DNA from: Kitasatospora setae KM-6054
GTDB lineage: Bacteria; Actinomycetota; Actinomycetes; Streptomycetales; Streptomycetaceae
DNA length: 64,000 nt
Assembly (NCBI RefSeq): GCF_000269985.1
Contig: NC_016109.1
Coordinates: forward strand, 124,001 to 188,000
Reading direction: 5' to 3'
The position numbers and the translations under genes are program-made. Positions within the stretch are counted from its first letter, which is position 1. Each line of letters begins with the position of its first letter. Positions 36,169-44,130 of the stretch are shown here, piece by piece. The notes under the pieces are model-generated. The model worked only from the letters and a program-made list of their open reading frames with translations, was not told where the DNA came from and searched no databases.

Positions 36169-36281
36169 GCACGCCGCGGGGCGCCGTGCCGCCCGCCGTC
36201 CGCCCTCCCGGGTTCCGGCCGAAGTTCCACTCGGAGTTCCCCCCGATGTGCCGCTCGCGACAGCAGTTGGAAGAGATGTGA
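36165..36281 (+). CDS. Micro-ORF bridging the two permease genes
   Basis: A 38-codon frame starts GTG in the GTGA overlap with the upstream stop and ends TGA overlapping the downstream GTG (ATGTGAGC). It would encode MSTPRGAVPPAVRPPGFRPK, then FHSEFPPMCRSRQQLEEM. Its opening resembles the opening of the next protein (MSTPPPVAP), so it may be a duplicated start region that now serves to couple translation. Whether the peptide is made is unknown. Confidence 0.4.
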   Translation: MSTPRGAVPPAVRPPGFRPKFHSEFPPMCRSRQQLEEM

Positions 36282-39013
36282 GCACCCCTCCCCCGGTGGC
36301 GCCGTGGGTGCGCACCAGGCTGCGCGCGGTGCGGGTCTCGACGTGGTTGACGGCCGCGCTGGTGCTGGTCGCGGTGTTCCTGGCGGCGGGTCTGCCCCGG
36401 GCGCTGGACCGCGCGGCGGACGGCGCGTTGCGCGAGCGGTTGGCCTCGGGCGGGCGGGACGGCGCGGTGGTGACGGCGACGTCGCTGCGGCTGGGCGCGC
36501 AGGGCGGCGGCTCCCCGGCGCTGCAACTGGACGTGCTGGCGCAGGAGTTGGAGCGCCGGGTGACCGATCCGCTGCGGCCGACCGGGCTGGGCGCGGTGTA
36601 CGGCTCGACGACGCGGGCCGACCGTTCGCTGCCGGGCCCCGGGCTGCCGCGTCCGAACGGGATGGCGCCGGTGCTGGGGCTGGCGTACCTGCACGGGGTG
36701 GGCGGCCGGGCTGCGTTGGCGGCGGGGCGCTGGCCGGCGGCGGTGGCGGACGGCGCGGACTTCGAGGTGGCGCTGTCGGAGCCGGTGGCGCGGACCTTCG
36801 GGGTGTCGGTGGGCGCGGTGCTGGACGCGGGCACCGACGCGTCGATGTCGCCGCCCCGGCACTTCCGGGCGACGGTGGTGGGCGTGTTCGCGGCGGCCGA
36901 TCCGGCCTCGCCGTTCTGGGCGGGCACGGACTGCCTGGTCGAGGCGTGCCTGAGTTCGACGGTGGCGCTGGGCGAGCGGATCAGGTACTGGCGGGCGGCG
37001 GCCCTGGTCGGGCCGGGTGAGCTGGCCGACCTGGGGTTCTGGTCGGGCAAGTCGCCGCAGGACTTCGTCCGGGTGCCGGTGGACGTCTCGGCGGCGCGGG
37101 CCGACCGGCTGCCGCGCTGGCGGGCGGCGGTCGGTTCGCTGACCGGCGGTCCGGAGCGGACGGCGCTGCAGGTCGCGGCCGGGCGGCCGGACGTGCAGGT
37201 GCGCTCTCGGCTGTCGGAGCTGCTGGAGACGGCGGCCGAGCGGCAGTCGGCGGTGGCGCCGCTGACGGTGCTGGGCCCGGCGGGCGCGGCGGGGGTGGGG
37301 TTGACGGTGCTGCTGCTGGCGGCGGCGCTGGCCGCCGAGCGGCGGGCGGGCGAGTTGCGGCTGCTGCGGGCGCGCGGGGCCTCGCGCGGCGGGGTGCTGC
37401 GGCGGCTGCTGGGCGAGAGCGCGGCGACGGCGCTGCCGGCGGCCGTGCTGGGCACGGCGCTGGCCCTGCTGGTGCTGCCCTCGCCGCGCTGGGGTGCGGC
37501 GGTGCTGGCGGCGGGGGTGACGGCGGCGGTGGCGCTGCTGGTGTTCCCGCTGCGGGCGGCGCTGTTCCCGGAGCGTGGCACGGAGCCGGGCACGGAGCCC
37601 GGCGCGGCGGCGGGCCGGCGCCGGGTGGTGGCGGAGCTGTCGGCGCTGGCGCTGGCGGCGGGCGCGGTGGTCGCGGTGCGGCGGCGCGGGGTGGCGCCGG
37701 CGGGCGCGGGCGTGGATCCGCTGCTGGTGGGCGCGCCGCTGCTGATCGCACTGGTGGGCGCGCTGCTGCTGGCCCGGCTGCTGCCGCCGCTGGTGGGGGC
37801 GGCTTCGCGCCGGGCGGCCCGCCGCCGGGGCGCGGTGGGTTTCCTGGCCCTGGCCCGGGCGTCGCGTCCGGCGGTGCTGCCCCTGTTGGCGCTGCTGCTG
37901 GCAGTCAGCACGGCGGGTTTCGGCGCGACGGTGCTGGAGTCCGTCGACGCGGGCCGGCTGCGCGCGGTGCGGGCGGAGACCGGCGCGGACGCCCGGGTGA
38001 CGGCCCGTACGGTGCTGCCGGACGGTTTCGGGCGGGCGGCGGGCGAGCTGCCGGACGTCCGGGCGGGCGTGTCGGCGTGGACGGACCGAGCGGCGTCGGT
38101 GGCGAAGCCGGACGGGACGGTGCTGGCCGAGGTGACGCTGCTGGTGGTCGATCCGCAGCAGTACGCGGCGCTGGCCCGGCGCAACGGGCAGCCGGCCATC
38201 GACCCCCGTCCGCTCGCGGGCGGCGGCCCCGACGGGGTGCCCGCGCTGGTCACCCCGGGCCTGGCCGGCCGGCTCGGTGCCGGTCCGCACCCGCTGCACA
38301 CCGGCCAGTCGGTGCTGCCGTTCCGCCTGGCGGGCGTGCTGCCGGCCGGCGGCGGCCCGGCGCTGGGCGCCGGCGAGGCGGTGGTGCTGCCGGTCGGGCA
38401 GGCGTCCGAGCGGGTCGCCGCGCTGGGCCGGAGCAACCTCTGGCTGGGCACCGGCACTCCGCGCGCCGATCGGCTGCGCGAGCTGCTCCGGCGGCTGGAC
38501 CCGGCGTCCGCGCCGGAGAGCGGGGCGTACGCGGTGCGGACCGGCGCGGAGGAGTCGGAGCGCCTGGCCGCGGACCCGCTGCAGCGCTCGGCCGCCCGGG
38601 TGTTCGGCTGGTCGGTCCTGGCGGCGGGCGCGTTCGCGGCCCTCGCCGTGCTGCTGACGCTGGCCCGTTCGGGCCCGGAGCGGGCGGCGCTGCTGGCCCG
38701 GCTGCGCACGATGGGCCTGCGGCCCCGGCAGGGCCTGGCCGTGGTGCTGCTGGAGTCCCTGCCCACCGCCCTGGCGGCGGCCGTGGCCGGCGCGCTGCTC
38801 GCCGTCGGCACCACCGTCCTGCTGGGCCCCGCCCTCGACCTCTCCGCCCTGGTCGGCGCCCCCGCCACCGGGGGCGTCAGCCCGTCCGCCGCCGCCGTCC
38901 TGACCTGGTCCCTCGCCCTCGCCGCGCTGTTCGCCGCCACGGTCGCGGCGGAGGCCCTGGTCGCGGGCCGCCGCCAGATCGGCACCGAGCTCCGCGCGGG
39001 GGACGCCCGCTGA
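36278..39013 (+). CDS. FtsX-like ABC-type permease, second copy
   Basis: A 911-residue relative of the upstream permease: N-terminal helix (TAALVLVAVFLAAGLPRALD), extracytoplasmic domain, a first FtsX block (AAALAAERRAGELRLLRARG), a middle helix pair, and a second FtsX block (ARLRTMGLRPRQGLAVVLLE). GTG 36278 has GGAAGAG upstream. Tandem large permeases of this kind are common in Streptomyces and usually belong to ABC exporters of unknown substrate. The ATPase may lie elsewhere in the genome. Confidence 0.87.
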   Translation: MSTPPPVAPWVRTRLRAVRVSTWLTAALVLVAVFLAAGLPRALDRAADGALRERLASGGRDGAVVTATSLRLGAQGGGSPALQLDVLAQELERRVTDPLRPTGLGAVYGSTTRADRSLPGPGLPRPNGMAPVLGLAYLHGVGGRAALAAGRWPAAVADGADFEVALSEPVARTFGVSVGAVLDAGTDASMSPPRHFRATVVGVFAAADPASPFWAGTDCLVEACLSSTVALGERIRYWRAAALVGPGELADLGFWSGKSPQDFVRVPVDVSAARADRLPRWRAAVGSLTGGPERTALQVAAGRPDVQVRSRLSELLETAAERQSAVAPLTVLGPAGAAGVGLTVLLLAAALAAERRAGELRLLRARGASRGGVLRRLLGESAATALPAAVLGTALALLVLPSPRWGAAVLAAGVTAAVALLVFPLRAALFPERGTEPGTEPGAAAGRRRVVAELSALALAAGAVVAVRRRGVAPAGAGVDPLLVGAPLLIALVGALLLARLLPPLVGAASRRAARRRGAVGFLALARASRPAVLPLLALLLAVSTAGFGATVLESVDAGRLRAVRAETGADARVTARTVLPDGFGRAAGELPDVRAGVSAWTDRAASVAKPDGTVLAEVTLLVVDPQQYAALARRNGQPAIDPRPLAGGGPDGVPALVTPGLAGRLGAGPHPLHTGQSVLPFRLAGVLPAGGGPALGAGEAVVLPVGQASERVAALGRSNLWLGTGTPRADRLRELLRRLDPASAPESGAYAVRTGAEESERLAADPLQRSAARVFGWSVLAAGAFAALAVLLTLARSGPERAALLARLRTMGLRPRQGLAVVLLESLPTALAAAVAGALLAVGTTVLLGPALDLSALVGAPATGGVSPSAAAVLTWSLALAALFAATVAAEALVAGRRQIGTELRAGDAR

Positions 39014-39081
39014 GGGACGCGGCGCCCGTCGGCCGGGCTGTCCGGCGGCAGCGTGTCGCGATCGCCATCCGTACGGTCCGG

Positions 39082-39459
39082 TCAGCAGTGCCGTTCGAGG
39101 TAGAGCAGGGTGAGGCCGCCCTCGGAGGTGAACTCGTGCGCGACGTACTCCGTCAGGTCGCCGGGCTCGGTCCGCGCGGTGGCCTCGGCCCAGGCGGCGG
39201 CGCGTTCCCCGGGGGCGAGGTGGCGCAGTTCCCAGGGGCCGGTGATCATCACGTCGGCGTCGCGGACCAGCCGGGCGGCCCGCCGGGGGTCGAGCGCGGC
39301 CTTGGCCCGGCGGTGCCAGCGGTAGCCGTGGTCGTCGGTGAACTCGCGGGTGCCGCCGGGCCAGGGCCACCCCGCGCTGTCGGCCCCGGTCCGTTCCGCC
39401 GCCGGCAGGGCGGCGACGAAGGCGGCGAGGCCGGGCTGTTTCGGAGGGCGGCGGGCCAT
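39082..39459 (-). CDS. Hypothetical protein, 125 residues
   Basis: A soluble protein beginning MARRPPKQPGLAAFVAALPA and containing HRRAKAALDPRRAARLVRDA and WELRHLAPGERAAAW. It is predicted to be mostly helical, with no known domain. Small proteins of this length with a DxxGYRWHRRAK segment occur in Streptomyces without assigned function. ATG 39459. Downstream on the same strand, a membrane protein gene ends 30 bases before it, so the two may share a transcript. Confidence 0.7.
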   Translation of the reverse strand: MARRPPKQPGLAAFVAALPAAERTGADSAGWPWPGGTREFTDDHGYRWHRRAKAALDPRRAARLVRDADVMITGPWELRHLAPGERAAAWAEATARTEPGDLTEYVAHEFTSEGGLTLLYLERHC

Positions 39460-39489
39460 CGACGGGGTTCCTTCTCCGTTCAGGTCTGC

Positions 39490-40053
39490 TCAGGTCTGCG
39501 GCGCGCGCGGGGCGCGGGCCTGGACGATGGCGACGTAGCGGATGGTGAAGACCATCGGGACGACGAAGCCCGCGATCTGGACGACCAGCGCGGTGGCGGA
39601 GTGCCCGTGGCCGCCGTGCGCGAGGACGCCGAGGACGGCGGCGGTGATCGCGAAGGCTGCGGTCCACACCGAGGTGATGACCGCGTTGACCCGGATGAAC
39701 GGCTTGAGGTTCCAGTACTCGCGCGGGGTGGTGCGCTTGGCGATGCCGAGCGTGAACGGCTTGCCGATCAGCAGCGAGACGCCGGCGATCAGCGCGAGGA
39801 CGGCGGAGGACAGCGCGGCCGAGTAGTCGCGGACGCCGGAGTGCGGGTCGGTGAAGGCGATCACGGCGAGGACGGCGAAGTACAGTCCGGAGCCGGTCTC
39901 GATGATCAGCGCGTCCCAGCCGGTGCCGGCCGCGCGCTGCTGGGCGATGACGGCCGCGGCGATCACCAGGCCGGCCAGCGCCGCCCACTGCCACTGGGTG
40001 GAGGGGATGACCGCGAAGACGATCCAGGGCAGGAATGTACGCAGGTATGACAT
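39490..40053 (-). CDS. Intracellular-septation-protein-A-like integral membrane protein
   Basis: A 187-residue protein with five or six membrane segments (FLPWIVFAVIPSTQWQWAAL, ALIIETGSGLYFAVLAVIAF, AALSSAVLALIAGVSLLIGK, AAFAITAAVLGVLAHGG, VVQIAGFVVPMVFTIRYVAI). The cytoplasmic loop REYWNLKPFIRVNAVITSVW resembles YciB/IspA-like proteins. ATG 40053 (MSYLRTF) is preferred over ATG 40140 because the extra residues look untranslated. The role is unknown in Actinobacteria. Confidence 0.75.
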   Translation of the reverse strand: MSYLRTFLPWIVFAVIPSTQWQWAALAGLVIAAAVIAQQRAAGTGWDALIIETGSGLYFAVLAVIAFTDPHSGVRDYSAALSSAVLALIAGVSLLIGKPFTLGIAKRTTPREYWNLKPFIRVNAVITSVWTAAFAITAAVLGVLAHGGHGHSATALVVQIAGFVVPMVFTIRYVAIVQARAPRAPQT

Positions 40054-40249
40054 GGGTCGGGTTTCCCCCTCGGTGACCGGCCGATGCTCCCTCCGGCCGT
40101 CCTTCCCCACCACGGTATCCACTGCCGGCGCCGTCCACACCGTCCTCCGGCTGGACGGATCATGACACTTCGCGGGCTGGACGGATCATGCCACCCGCCC
40201 GCCCGCACGGGTGGCGGACGGGCGGGCGGGCGGGCGATTCGGGGGGTGC

Positions 40250-40552
40250 TCAGCCGTCGGGGAGCTCGCGCTTCAGCAGGAAGTTCCAGCGGTCGGCGGT
40301 GTACTCGTTGACCGGGCCGACCACCTCCCAGCCGTCCTTCCCGAGCTGTTCGAGGTCCCCGACGGTGCGTCCGCCGGGCTGGGCGACGGCCCAGCGGTAC
40401 TCCCAGCGCGGGGCGACGGCGCCGGCGCGGGCCGGCGGAGTGGGGTCGGCGAGCGCGGCGGCGGTGGTGCCGACGGCGACCACGGCGGTCGCGGCGGCGG
40501 TGGCGGCCAGCCGCAGGTGGCGGCGGGCGGGCCGCGGCATGGTTCGGTTCAC
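40250..40552 (-). CDS. Secreted DUF4177-like protein
   Basis: A 100-residue preprotein: Sec signal (RLAATAAATAVVAVGTTAAA, cleavage near ALA-DPT) and a mature domain of about 60 residues, WEYRWAVAQPGGRTVGDLEQ then LGKDGWEVVGPV and WNFLLKRE. The LxxLGxxGWExV and FLLKR pattern is that of DUF4177. It is the last gene of a minus-strand series of secreted-protein genes (43310 to 40250). Confidence 0.75.
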   Translation of the reverse strand: MNRTMPRPARRHLRLAATAAATAVVAVGTTAAALADPTPPARAGAVAPRWEYRWAVAQPGGRTVGDLEQLGKDGWEVVGPVNEYTADRWNFLLKRELPDG

Positions 40553-40594
40553 GGTGCTCCGTTCCTGGTCGGTTCCCTGGGGTCCCGCGGGTGG

Positions 40595-41086
40595 TCAGAC
40601 GACGGTGATCTCGAAGGCGACCTGGGCCCGGTCGCTGACCGAGGCGATGACCAGGTCCGGTCCGGGCGTGCCGAGGGCGGTCAGCGCGGGGGCGAGGGCG
40701 TAGCCGTCGGCGTCGGTGACGGCGGTGGCGTCGTCGTCGCCGTCGGGGAACTTCAGGCCGGGCCCGGGGGTGGAGAACAGGACGGTGGCGCCGGCCACCG
40801 GGTGGTGGTCGTGGTCGAGGGCGCGCAGCTTGAGCCGGACGGGCACCTGCTGTCCGGCGGGTACCAGCTGCTCGTCGCCGTCGACGACCCACAGCCGTTC
40901 GACCCGCGCGCCGGGGTCGGTGACGGTCGCGGCGGCCAGCGCGGTGACCGCGCCGTAGTCGGCGGGGGCGGTGACGGCGGTGCGCTCGGCGGGCGTGGAG
41001 TGCGCCTGGGTGCCGGTGGCGGTGAGGACGACGCCGACGGCGAGCGCGGCGGCCGCGGCGGCGGCGCGCCGGTGGAGGGGGTTCAT
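40595..41086 (-). CDS. Secreted Ig-like-domain protein
   Basis: A 163-residue preprotein. After the signal (AAAAAAALAVGVVLTATGTQAHS) comes an immunoglobulin-like beta-sandwich of the bacterial Big_1/invasin kind: VPAGQQVPVRLKLRALDHDH, HPVAGATVLFSTPGPGLKF, ATAVTDADGYALAPAL and VASVSDRAQVAFEITV. ATG 41086 follows CAGGAG. Its first codons, leader and ribosome site are duplicated 678 bases upstream on the strand, where they head the chimeric ORF at 41762. Confidence 0.8.
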   Translation of the reverse strand: MNPLHRRAAAAAAALAVGVVLTATGTQAHSTPAERTAVTAPADYGAVTALAAATVTDPGARVERLWVVDGDEQLVPAGQQVPVRLKLRALDHDHHPVAGATVLFSTPGPGLKFPDGDDDATAVTDADGYALAPALTALGTPGPDLVIASVSDRAQVAFEITVV

Positions 41087-41109
41087 GCGACTCCTGGGGG
41101 AGGGCGTGG

Positions 41110-41544
41110 TCAGCACGGGCGGAGCGACTTGAGGGCGTCGTTGTGGGCGTTGCCCTGGGTGGCGGGGGCCATCGCCATGGCGGTGCCCTGGTAGTCCTTG
41201 CCGGGGTACCAGCAGTAGGGGACGGGCGAGTTGTTGACCCAGGCGGAGATGCCCTCCTTGCCGGTGAACCGCGACCCGTCGGGCAGTTGGAGCCGTTCGG
41301 TGTCGGTGAGTTCGGTGCCGGGGAGCAGGGCGACGGCGGCGTAGTCGAAGGTGAAGCCGTCGTAGAGGCAGACCCAGCCGGCCGGGCAGTCGACGTGCCG
41401 GGCGACCCGGCTGTCGCCGTTGAGGACGTGCACGCCGGGCGGGTTGCTGACGGGGACGGCCACGGCCGGGGCGGCGCCGAGCGCGAGGGCGGCGGCGGCC
41501 AGGGTGAGCGGGCGCAGGAAGCCCGGGCGGACGGGGATGGGCAT
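41110..41544 (-). CDS. Secreted I36-type peptidase-inhibitor-like protein, copy 1
   Basis: A 144-residue preprotein: signal (LTLAAAALALGAAPAVAVPV) and a mature domain of about 110 residues with CPAGWVCLYDGFTFDYAAVA, ERLQLPDGSRFTGKEGISAW and VNNSPVPYCWYPGKDYQG. The CPxGxVCLY start, the IxSWxN-like centre and the late Cys are those of the I36/SMPI beta/gamma-crystallin-like group, small inhibitors of metalloproteinases. ATG 41544 follows GAGGAG. It differs from copy 2 in the loops (GFT versus GAH, TGKEG versus VNEEG, CWYPGK versus CSYPTK), i.e. in likely contact regions. Confidence 0.8.
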   Translation of the reverse strand: MPIPVRPGFLRPLTLAAAALALGAAPAVAVPVSNPPGVHVLNGDSRVARHVDCPAGWVCLYDGFTFDYAAVALLPGTELTDTERLQLPDGSRFTGKEGISAWVNNSPVPYCWYPGKDYQGTAMAMAPATQGNAHNDALKSLRPC

Positions 41545-41555
41545 CGGCTGGCTCC

Positions 41556-41762
41556 TCACTTGGAGTTGGGCAGTGCTTCGGTCCACACGGCCTTGCCCCT
41601 GGTGGGGGCCTCCTCGGTGACCGGGCCGATCCGCTGGTCAGCGATGCCGTGATTGAACACCGGGTCGCCCTCGGGTTCGAAGCGCCACTGGCCTTCCCAT
41701 TCGATGGTGGGCTCCTGCGCGGGGGCGGCGGCTGCGGCGGCGCGCCGGTGGAGGGGGTTCAT
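41556..41762 (-). pseudogene. Chimeric remnant: Ig-like signal start fused to a deleted aerolysin-like gene
   Basis: A 68-codon frame. The first residues, MNPLHRRAAAAAA, come from the Ig-like gene. The rest, EPTIEWEGQWRFEPEGDPVF then RIGPVTEEAPTRGKAVW and TEALPNSK, are the N- and C-termini of the aerolysin-like protein with its central 110 or so residues deleted in frame. The ribosome site is kept. The product would lack the pore-forming core and has only a partial signal peptide, so it is most likely a by-product of the tandem duplication. It may still keep the downstream I36 gene translationally coupled. Confidence 0.7.
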
Positions 41763-41785
41763 GCGGCTCCTGGGGGAGGGCGTGG

Positions 41786-42220
41786 TCAGCACGGGCGGAG
41801 CGACTTGAGCAGGTTGTTGTGGGCGGCGCCCTGAGTGGCGGGGGCCATCGCGCTGGCGGTGCCCTGGTAGTCCTTGGTGGGGTACGAGCAGTAGGGCACG
41901 GGCGAGTTGTTGACCCAGGCGGAGATGCCCTCCTCATTCACGAACCGGGAGCCGTCCGGCAGTTGGAGCCGTTCGGTGTCGGTCAGTTCGGTGCCGGGCA
42001 GCAGGGCGACGGCGGCGTAGTCGAAGTGGGCGCCGTCGTAGAGGCAGACCCAGCCGGCCGGGCAGTCGACGTGCCGGGCGACCCGGCTGTCGCCGTTGAG
42101 GACGTGCACGCCGGGCGGGTTGCTGACCGGAGCCGCGAGGGCGGGGGCGGCGCCGAGTGCGAGGGCGGCGGCGGCCAGGGTGAGCGGGCGCAGGAAGCCC
42201 GGGCGGACGGGGATGGGCAT
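41786..42220 (-). CDS. Secreted I36-type peptidase-inhibitor-like protein, copy 2
   Basis: A 144-residue preprotein nearly identical to copy 1 in signal peptide and in the CPAGWVCLYD and LPGTELTDTERLQLPDGSRF blocks, with changed loops (GAHFDYA, VNEEGISAW, PYCSYPTKDYQG, AMAPATQGAAHNNLLKS). Three Cys in the mature part are conserved. ATG 42220 lies 11 bases after the stop of the aerolysin-like gene, whose last codons contain its GAGGAG ribosome site, so these two are translationally linked. It could be a protease inhibitor, or a partner protecting the producer from the co-expressed protein. Confidence 0.8.
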   Translation of the reverse strand: MPIPVRPGFLRPLTLAAAALALGAAPALAAPVSNPPGVHVLNGDSRVARHVDCPAGWVCLYDGAHFDYAAVALLPGTELTDTERLQLPDGSRFVNEEGISAWVNNSPVPYCSYPTKDYQGTASAMAPATQGAAHNNLLKSLRPC

Positions 42221-42231
42221 CGGCTGGCTCC

Positions 42232-42834
42232 TCACTTGGAGTTGGGCAGTGCTTCGGTCCACACGGCCTTGCCCCTGGTGGGGGCCTCCTCGGTGACCGG
42301 GCCGATCCGCTGGTAGCGCTGGGTCTTCTTGTCGCAGTCGAGGATCCGCTCGTAGTAGCCGGTGACCTGGACGGACTCGATGCCGACGTAGCGGGTGTAG
42401 CCGACGCCGGGTCCGGCGACCAGCCGGACCTCGGTCTCCTTCTCGACCGTGTTGGTGTCGGTGAGGCTGAAGCCGTAGCTGGCGCTGAACTTGGTCTGCA
42501 CGCTGGCGGAGAAGGCGCCGAAGCCCGCGCTGGCCTCGGCGCCGACCTCGAAGCCGAGGTCGACCTGGTTCGAGAAGGTCTTGGTCAGGCTCTCCTTGGT
42601 GCGGACGGTCTGGTCGAGCGGTTCGGGCCCGTTGCGGTTGTCCAGGGTGAACTTGTCGGCGATCTCGCGCTTGAGCACCGGGTCGCCCTCGGACTCGAAG
42701 TGCCACTTGCCGTCGCACTCGACGGTGGGCTCCTGAGCGGTGGCGACGGGGGCGGCGGCCAGCGGGGTGGCGGCGAGCAGCAGCGCGGCGGCGGGGGCCG
42801 CGCCCTTGCGCAGGGCGGTCCTCAGGAGTTCCAC
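42232..42834 (-). CDS. Secreted protein with aerolysin/ETX-like pore-forming pattern
   Basis: A 200-residue preprotein with a signal peptide (KGAAPAAALLLAATPLAAAP). The mature part starts EPTVECDGKWHFESEGDP and then has alternating Ser/Thr-rich strands: TKTFSNQVDLGFEVGAEASA, GFGAFSASVQTKFSASYGF and SLTDTNTVEKETEVRL. Amphipathic Ser/Thr strand pairs with a Gly-rich insertion are the mark of aerolysin-family beta-pore formers, but the protein is short and lacks a recognisable receptor domain. GTG 42834 overlaps the preceding stop by 13 bases. It is followed directly by an I36-like gene. The assignment is by pattern only. Confidence 0.6.
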   Translation of the reverse strand: MELLRTALRKGAAPAAALLLAATPLAAAPVATAQEPTVECDGKWHFESEGDPVLKREIADKFTLDNRNGPEPLDQTVRTKESLTKTFSNQVDLGFEVGAEASAGFGAFSASVQTKFSASYGFSLTDTNTVEKETEVRLVAGPGVGYTRYVGIESVQVTGYYERILDCDKKTQRYQRIGPVTEEAPTRGKAVWTEALPNSK

Positions 42835-43310
42835 GGCGTCCCCAGCAGCTTGAGGTCGGTGGCCTGGTCGGTACCGTCGGCGGTCCACCAGACCTGGGCG
42901 TTGGCGCCCCGGGGGATGGCGAAGTCGGCGTGCACCGACTGCTTGGACTTGATCTGCCGCCAGATGATGTCGCTGGTGCCCTTCAGGCTTCCGGCGCACT
43001 TCGCGGCGTCCACGTTGGGGGCCTTGCCGCCGTCGCAGTCGTAGACGACGAGCGAGAGGTCGGCGTAGGCGCGCCCGGTGTTGGTGAAGACCAGCCGGCC
43101 GCCCTGCTGGGTGGGGCACCAGCTGACGGTGCCGCCGGCGACGGGGACGGCGGGGCCGGTGGGGCCGGTGCAGCCGGGGTCGAGGTCGCGGGCGGCGGGC
43201 GGCATCGCGGCGGCGGGGCCGGGCGCGGGGACGGCGGCGGTGAGTGCGAGGACGCTCGCGGGGACGGCGAGGGCCGCCGGGAGGCGGTGTCGCCAGGGGG
43301 TGCGGGGCAT
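42822..43310 (-). CDS. Secreted hypothetical protein, first gene of the secreted series
   Basis: A 162-residue preprotein: signal (LPAALAVPASVLALTAAVPA) and a mature domain with DLDPGCTGPTGPAV, GTVSWCPTQQGGRLVFTNTG, VVYDCDGGKAPNVDAAKCAG and FAIPRGANAQVWWTADGTDQ. Four Cys probably form two disulfides. No family is recognised. ATG 43310 follows CAGGAG. Its stop lies inside the start region of the aerolysin-like gene, so the two are co-translated and the promoter for the run is probably in 43311-43493. Confidence 0.75.
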   Translation of the reverse strand: MPRTPWRHRLPAALAVPASVLALTAAVPAPGPAAAMPPAARDLDPGCTGPTGPAVPVAGGTVSWCPTQQGGRLVFTNTGRAYADLSLVVYDCDGGKAPNVDAAKCAGSLKGTSDIIWRQIKSKQSVHADFAIPRGANAQVWWTADGTDQATDLKLLGTPWNS

Positions 43311-43493
43311 GTCTCTCCTGCGCGGGTGGGGCGCCCGTGGGACGGGGCGGCCGCCGAACCGATCGGCGGTCACGCCCAGTCATCACCAGGACGGGTCACC
43401 GGCTAACCGTCCCGCTGACGGTCTGTCACCCGATCGGTGAGCGCCGCGGCCTCCGCCCGGACGATCCCCCGCCGGTGACGGCAGGTCAGGAGG

Positions 43494-43949
43494 TCACCGG
43501 TCGCGCAGCAGGGCGAGGGCCACCAGGTGGTGGGCGCTGACCGCGGGCAGGTCGTCGAGCGGGGACCAGCGGTGGGCGTCGTGCTCGCTGAGCGTGACGG
43601 GGGTGCCGTCGGGGACGGCGGCGGTGAAGACGAACTGCCGGGCCCGGACGCCGCCGAGGCCGGTGAAGTCGACGGCGTGCAGGTAGGCCAGGGCCAGGCC
43701 GGTGAGGCCGGTCTCCTCGGCGAGTTCGCGGGCGGCGCCCCGCTCCGGGTCCTCGCCGGGGTCGAGCGAGCCGCCGGGGAGCTCCCACTGGCCGCCGTAG
43801 GTGTCCTCCGGCCTGCGCCGGACGGTCAGCACCCGCCCGCTGCCGTCCAGCACGGCCACGCCGCCCATGAACTCCCCCACGCCCTCGGCCCGGGCCCGCC
43901 GGATCAGCTGCCGCCGCTCGGTCACCGTCTCCCCCTCGTCGCTCCGCAT
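43494..43949 (-). CDS. Nudix hydrolase
   Basis: A 151-residue cytosolic hydrolase. The Nudix box is complete: GGSLDPGEDPERGAARELAE followed by ETGL, matching GxxxxxExxxxxxxREUxEExGU. Flanking parts are FMGGVAVLDGSGRVLTVRR and QWELPGGS before the box, and HRWSPLDDLP after it. It removes nucleoside diphosphate-linked moieties in known relatives; the substrate is not predictable, and the family includes 8-oxo-dGTP clean-up enzymes. ATG 43949; GTG 43925 is an alternative. Confidence 0.9.
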   Translation of the reverse strand: MRSDEGETVTERRQLIRRARAEGVGEFMGGVAVLDGSGRVLTVRRRPEDTYGGQWELPGGSLDPGEDPERGAARELAEETGLTGLALAYLHAVDFTGLGGVRARQFVFTAAVPDGTPVTLSEHDAHRWSPLDDLPAVSAHHLVALALLRDR

Positions 43950-44130
43950 CCGCCGACCCTAGCCGGGCCCGCCCCGCGGGTCTCCGGTTTTTCCGCCGCC
44001 GGGCCCGGCTTCCGGCCCCCGGCGCGTCGAGCGCGTTGAAAACGCGGCAGGCGGTTGAAGGCCCGTCAAGCGGCCGGTCCGCCCGGCCGATGTCACCGGC
44101 AGCGGAGAACAGCGAACGGAGAGGCGAGCG

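Larger units (their letters stand above)
41057..42316. repeat. 676-bp-offset tandem duplication of secreted-protein genes
   Basis: The block containing the start of the Ig-like gene, a complete I36-like gene and the last codons of the aerolysin-like gene occurs twice. Stop codons lie at 41110 and 41786, ATGs at 41544 and 42220, and the shared junction AAGTGAGGAGCCAGCCG precedes each I36-like start. The two I36-like copies differ at a dozen or so residues, so the duplication is not recent. Copy 1 has lost most of the aerolysin-like gene. Confidence 0.85.

Noticed and set aside
32944..38985. 2,013-codon minus-strand frame
   Set aside because: Ser/Ala/Arg-rich mirror of the two FtsX-like permeases; GC-rich third positions create antisense open frames.
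34853..40138. 1,761-codon minus-strand frame
   Set aside because: Also antisense to the permeases, Arg/Pro-rich without domains; its 5' part overlaps real small genes in another frame.
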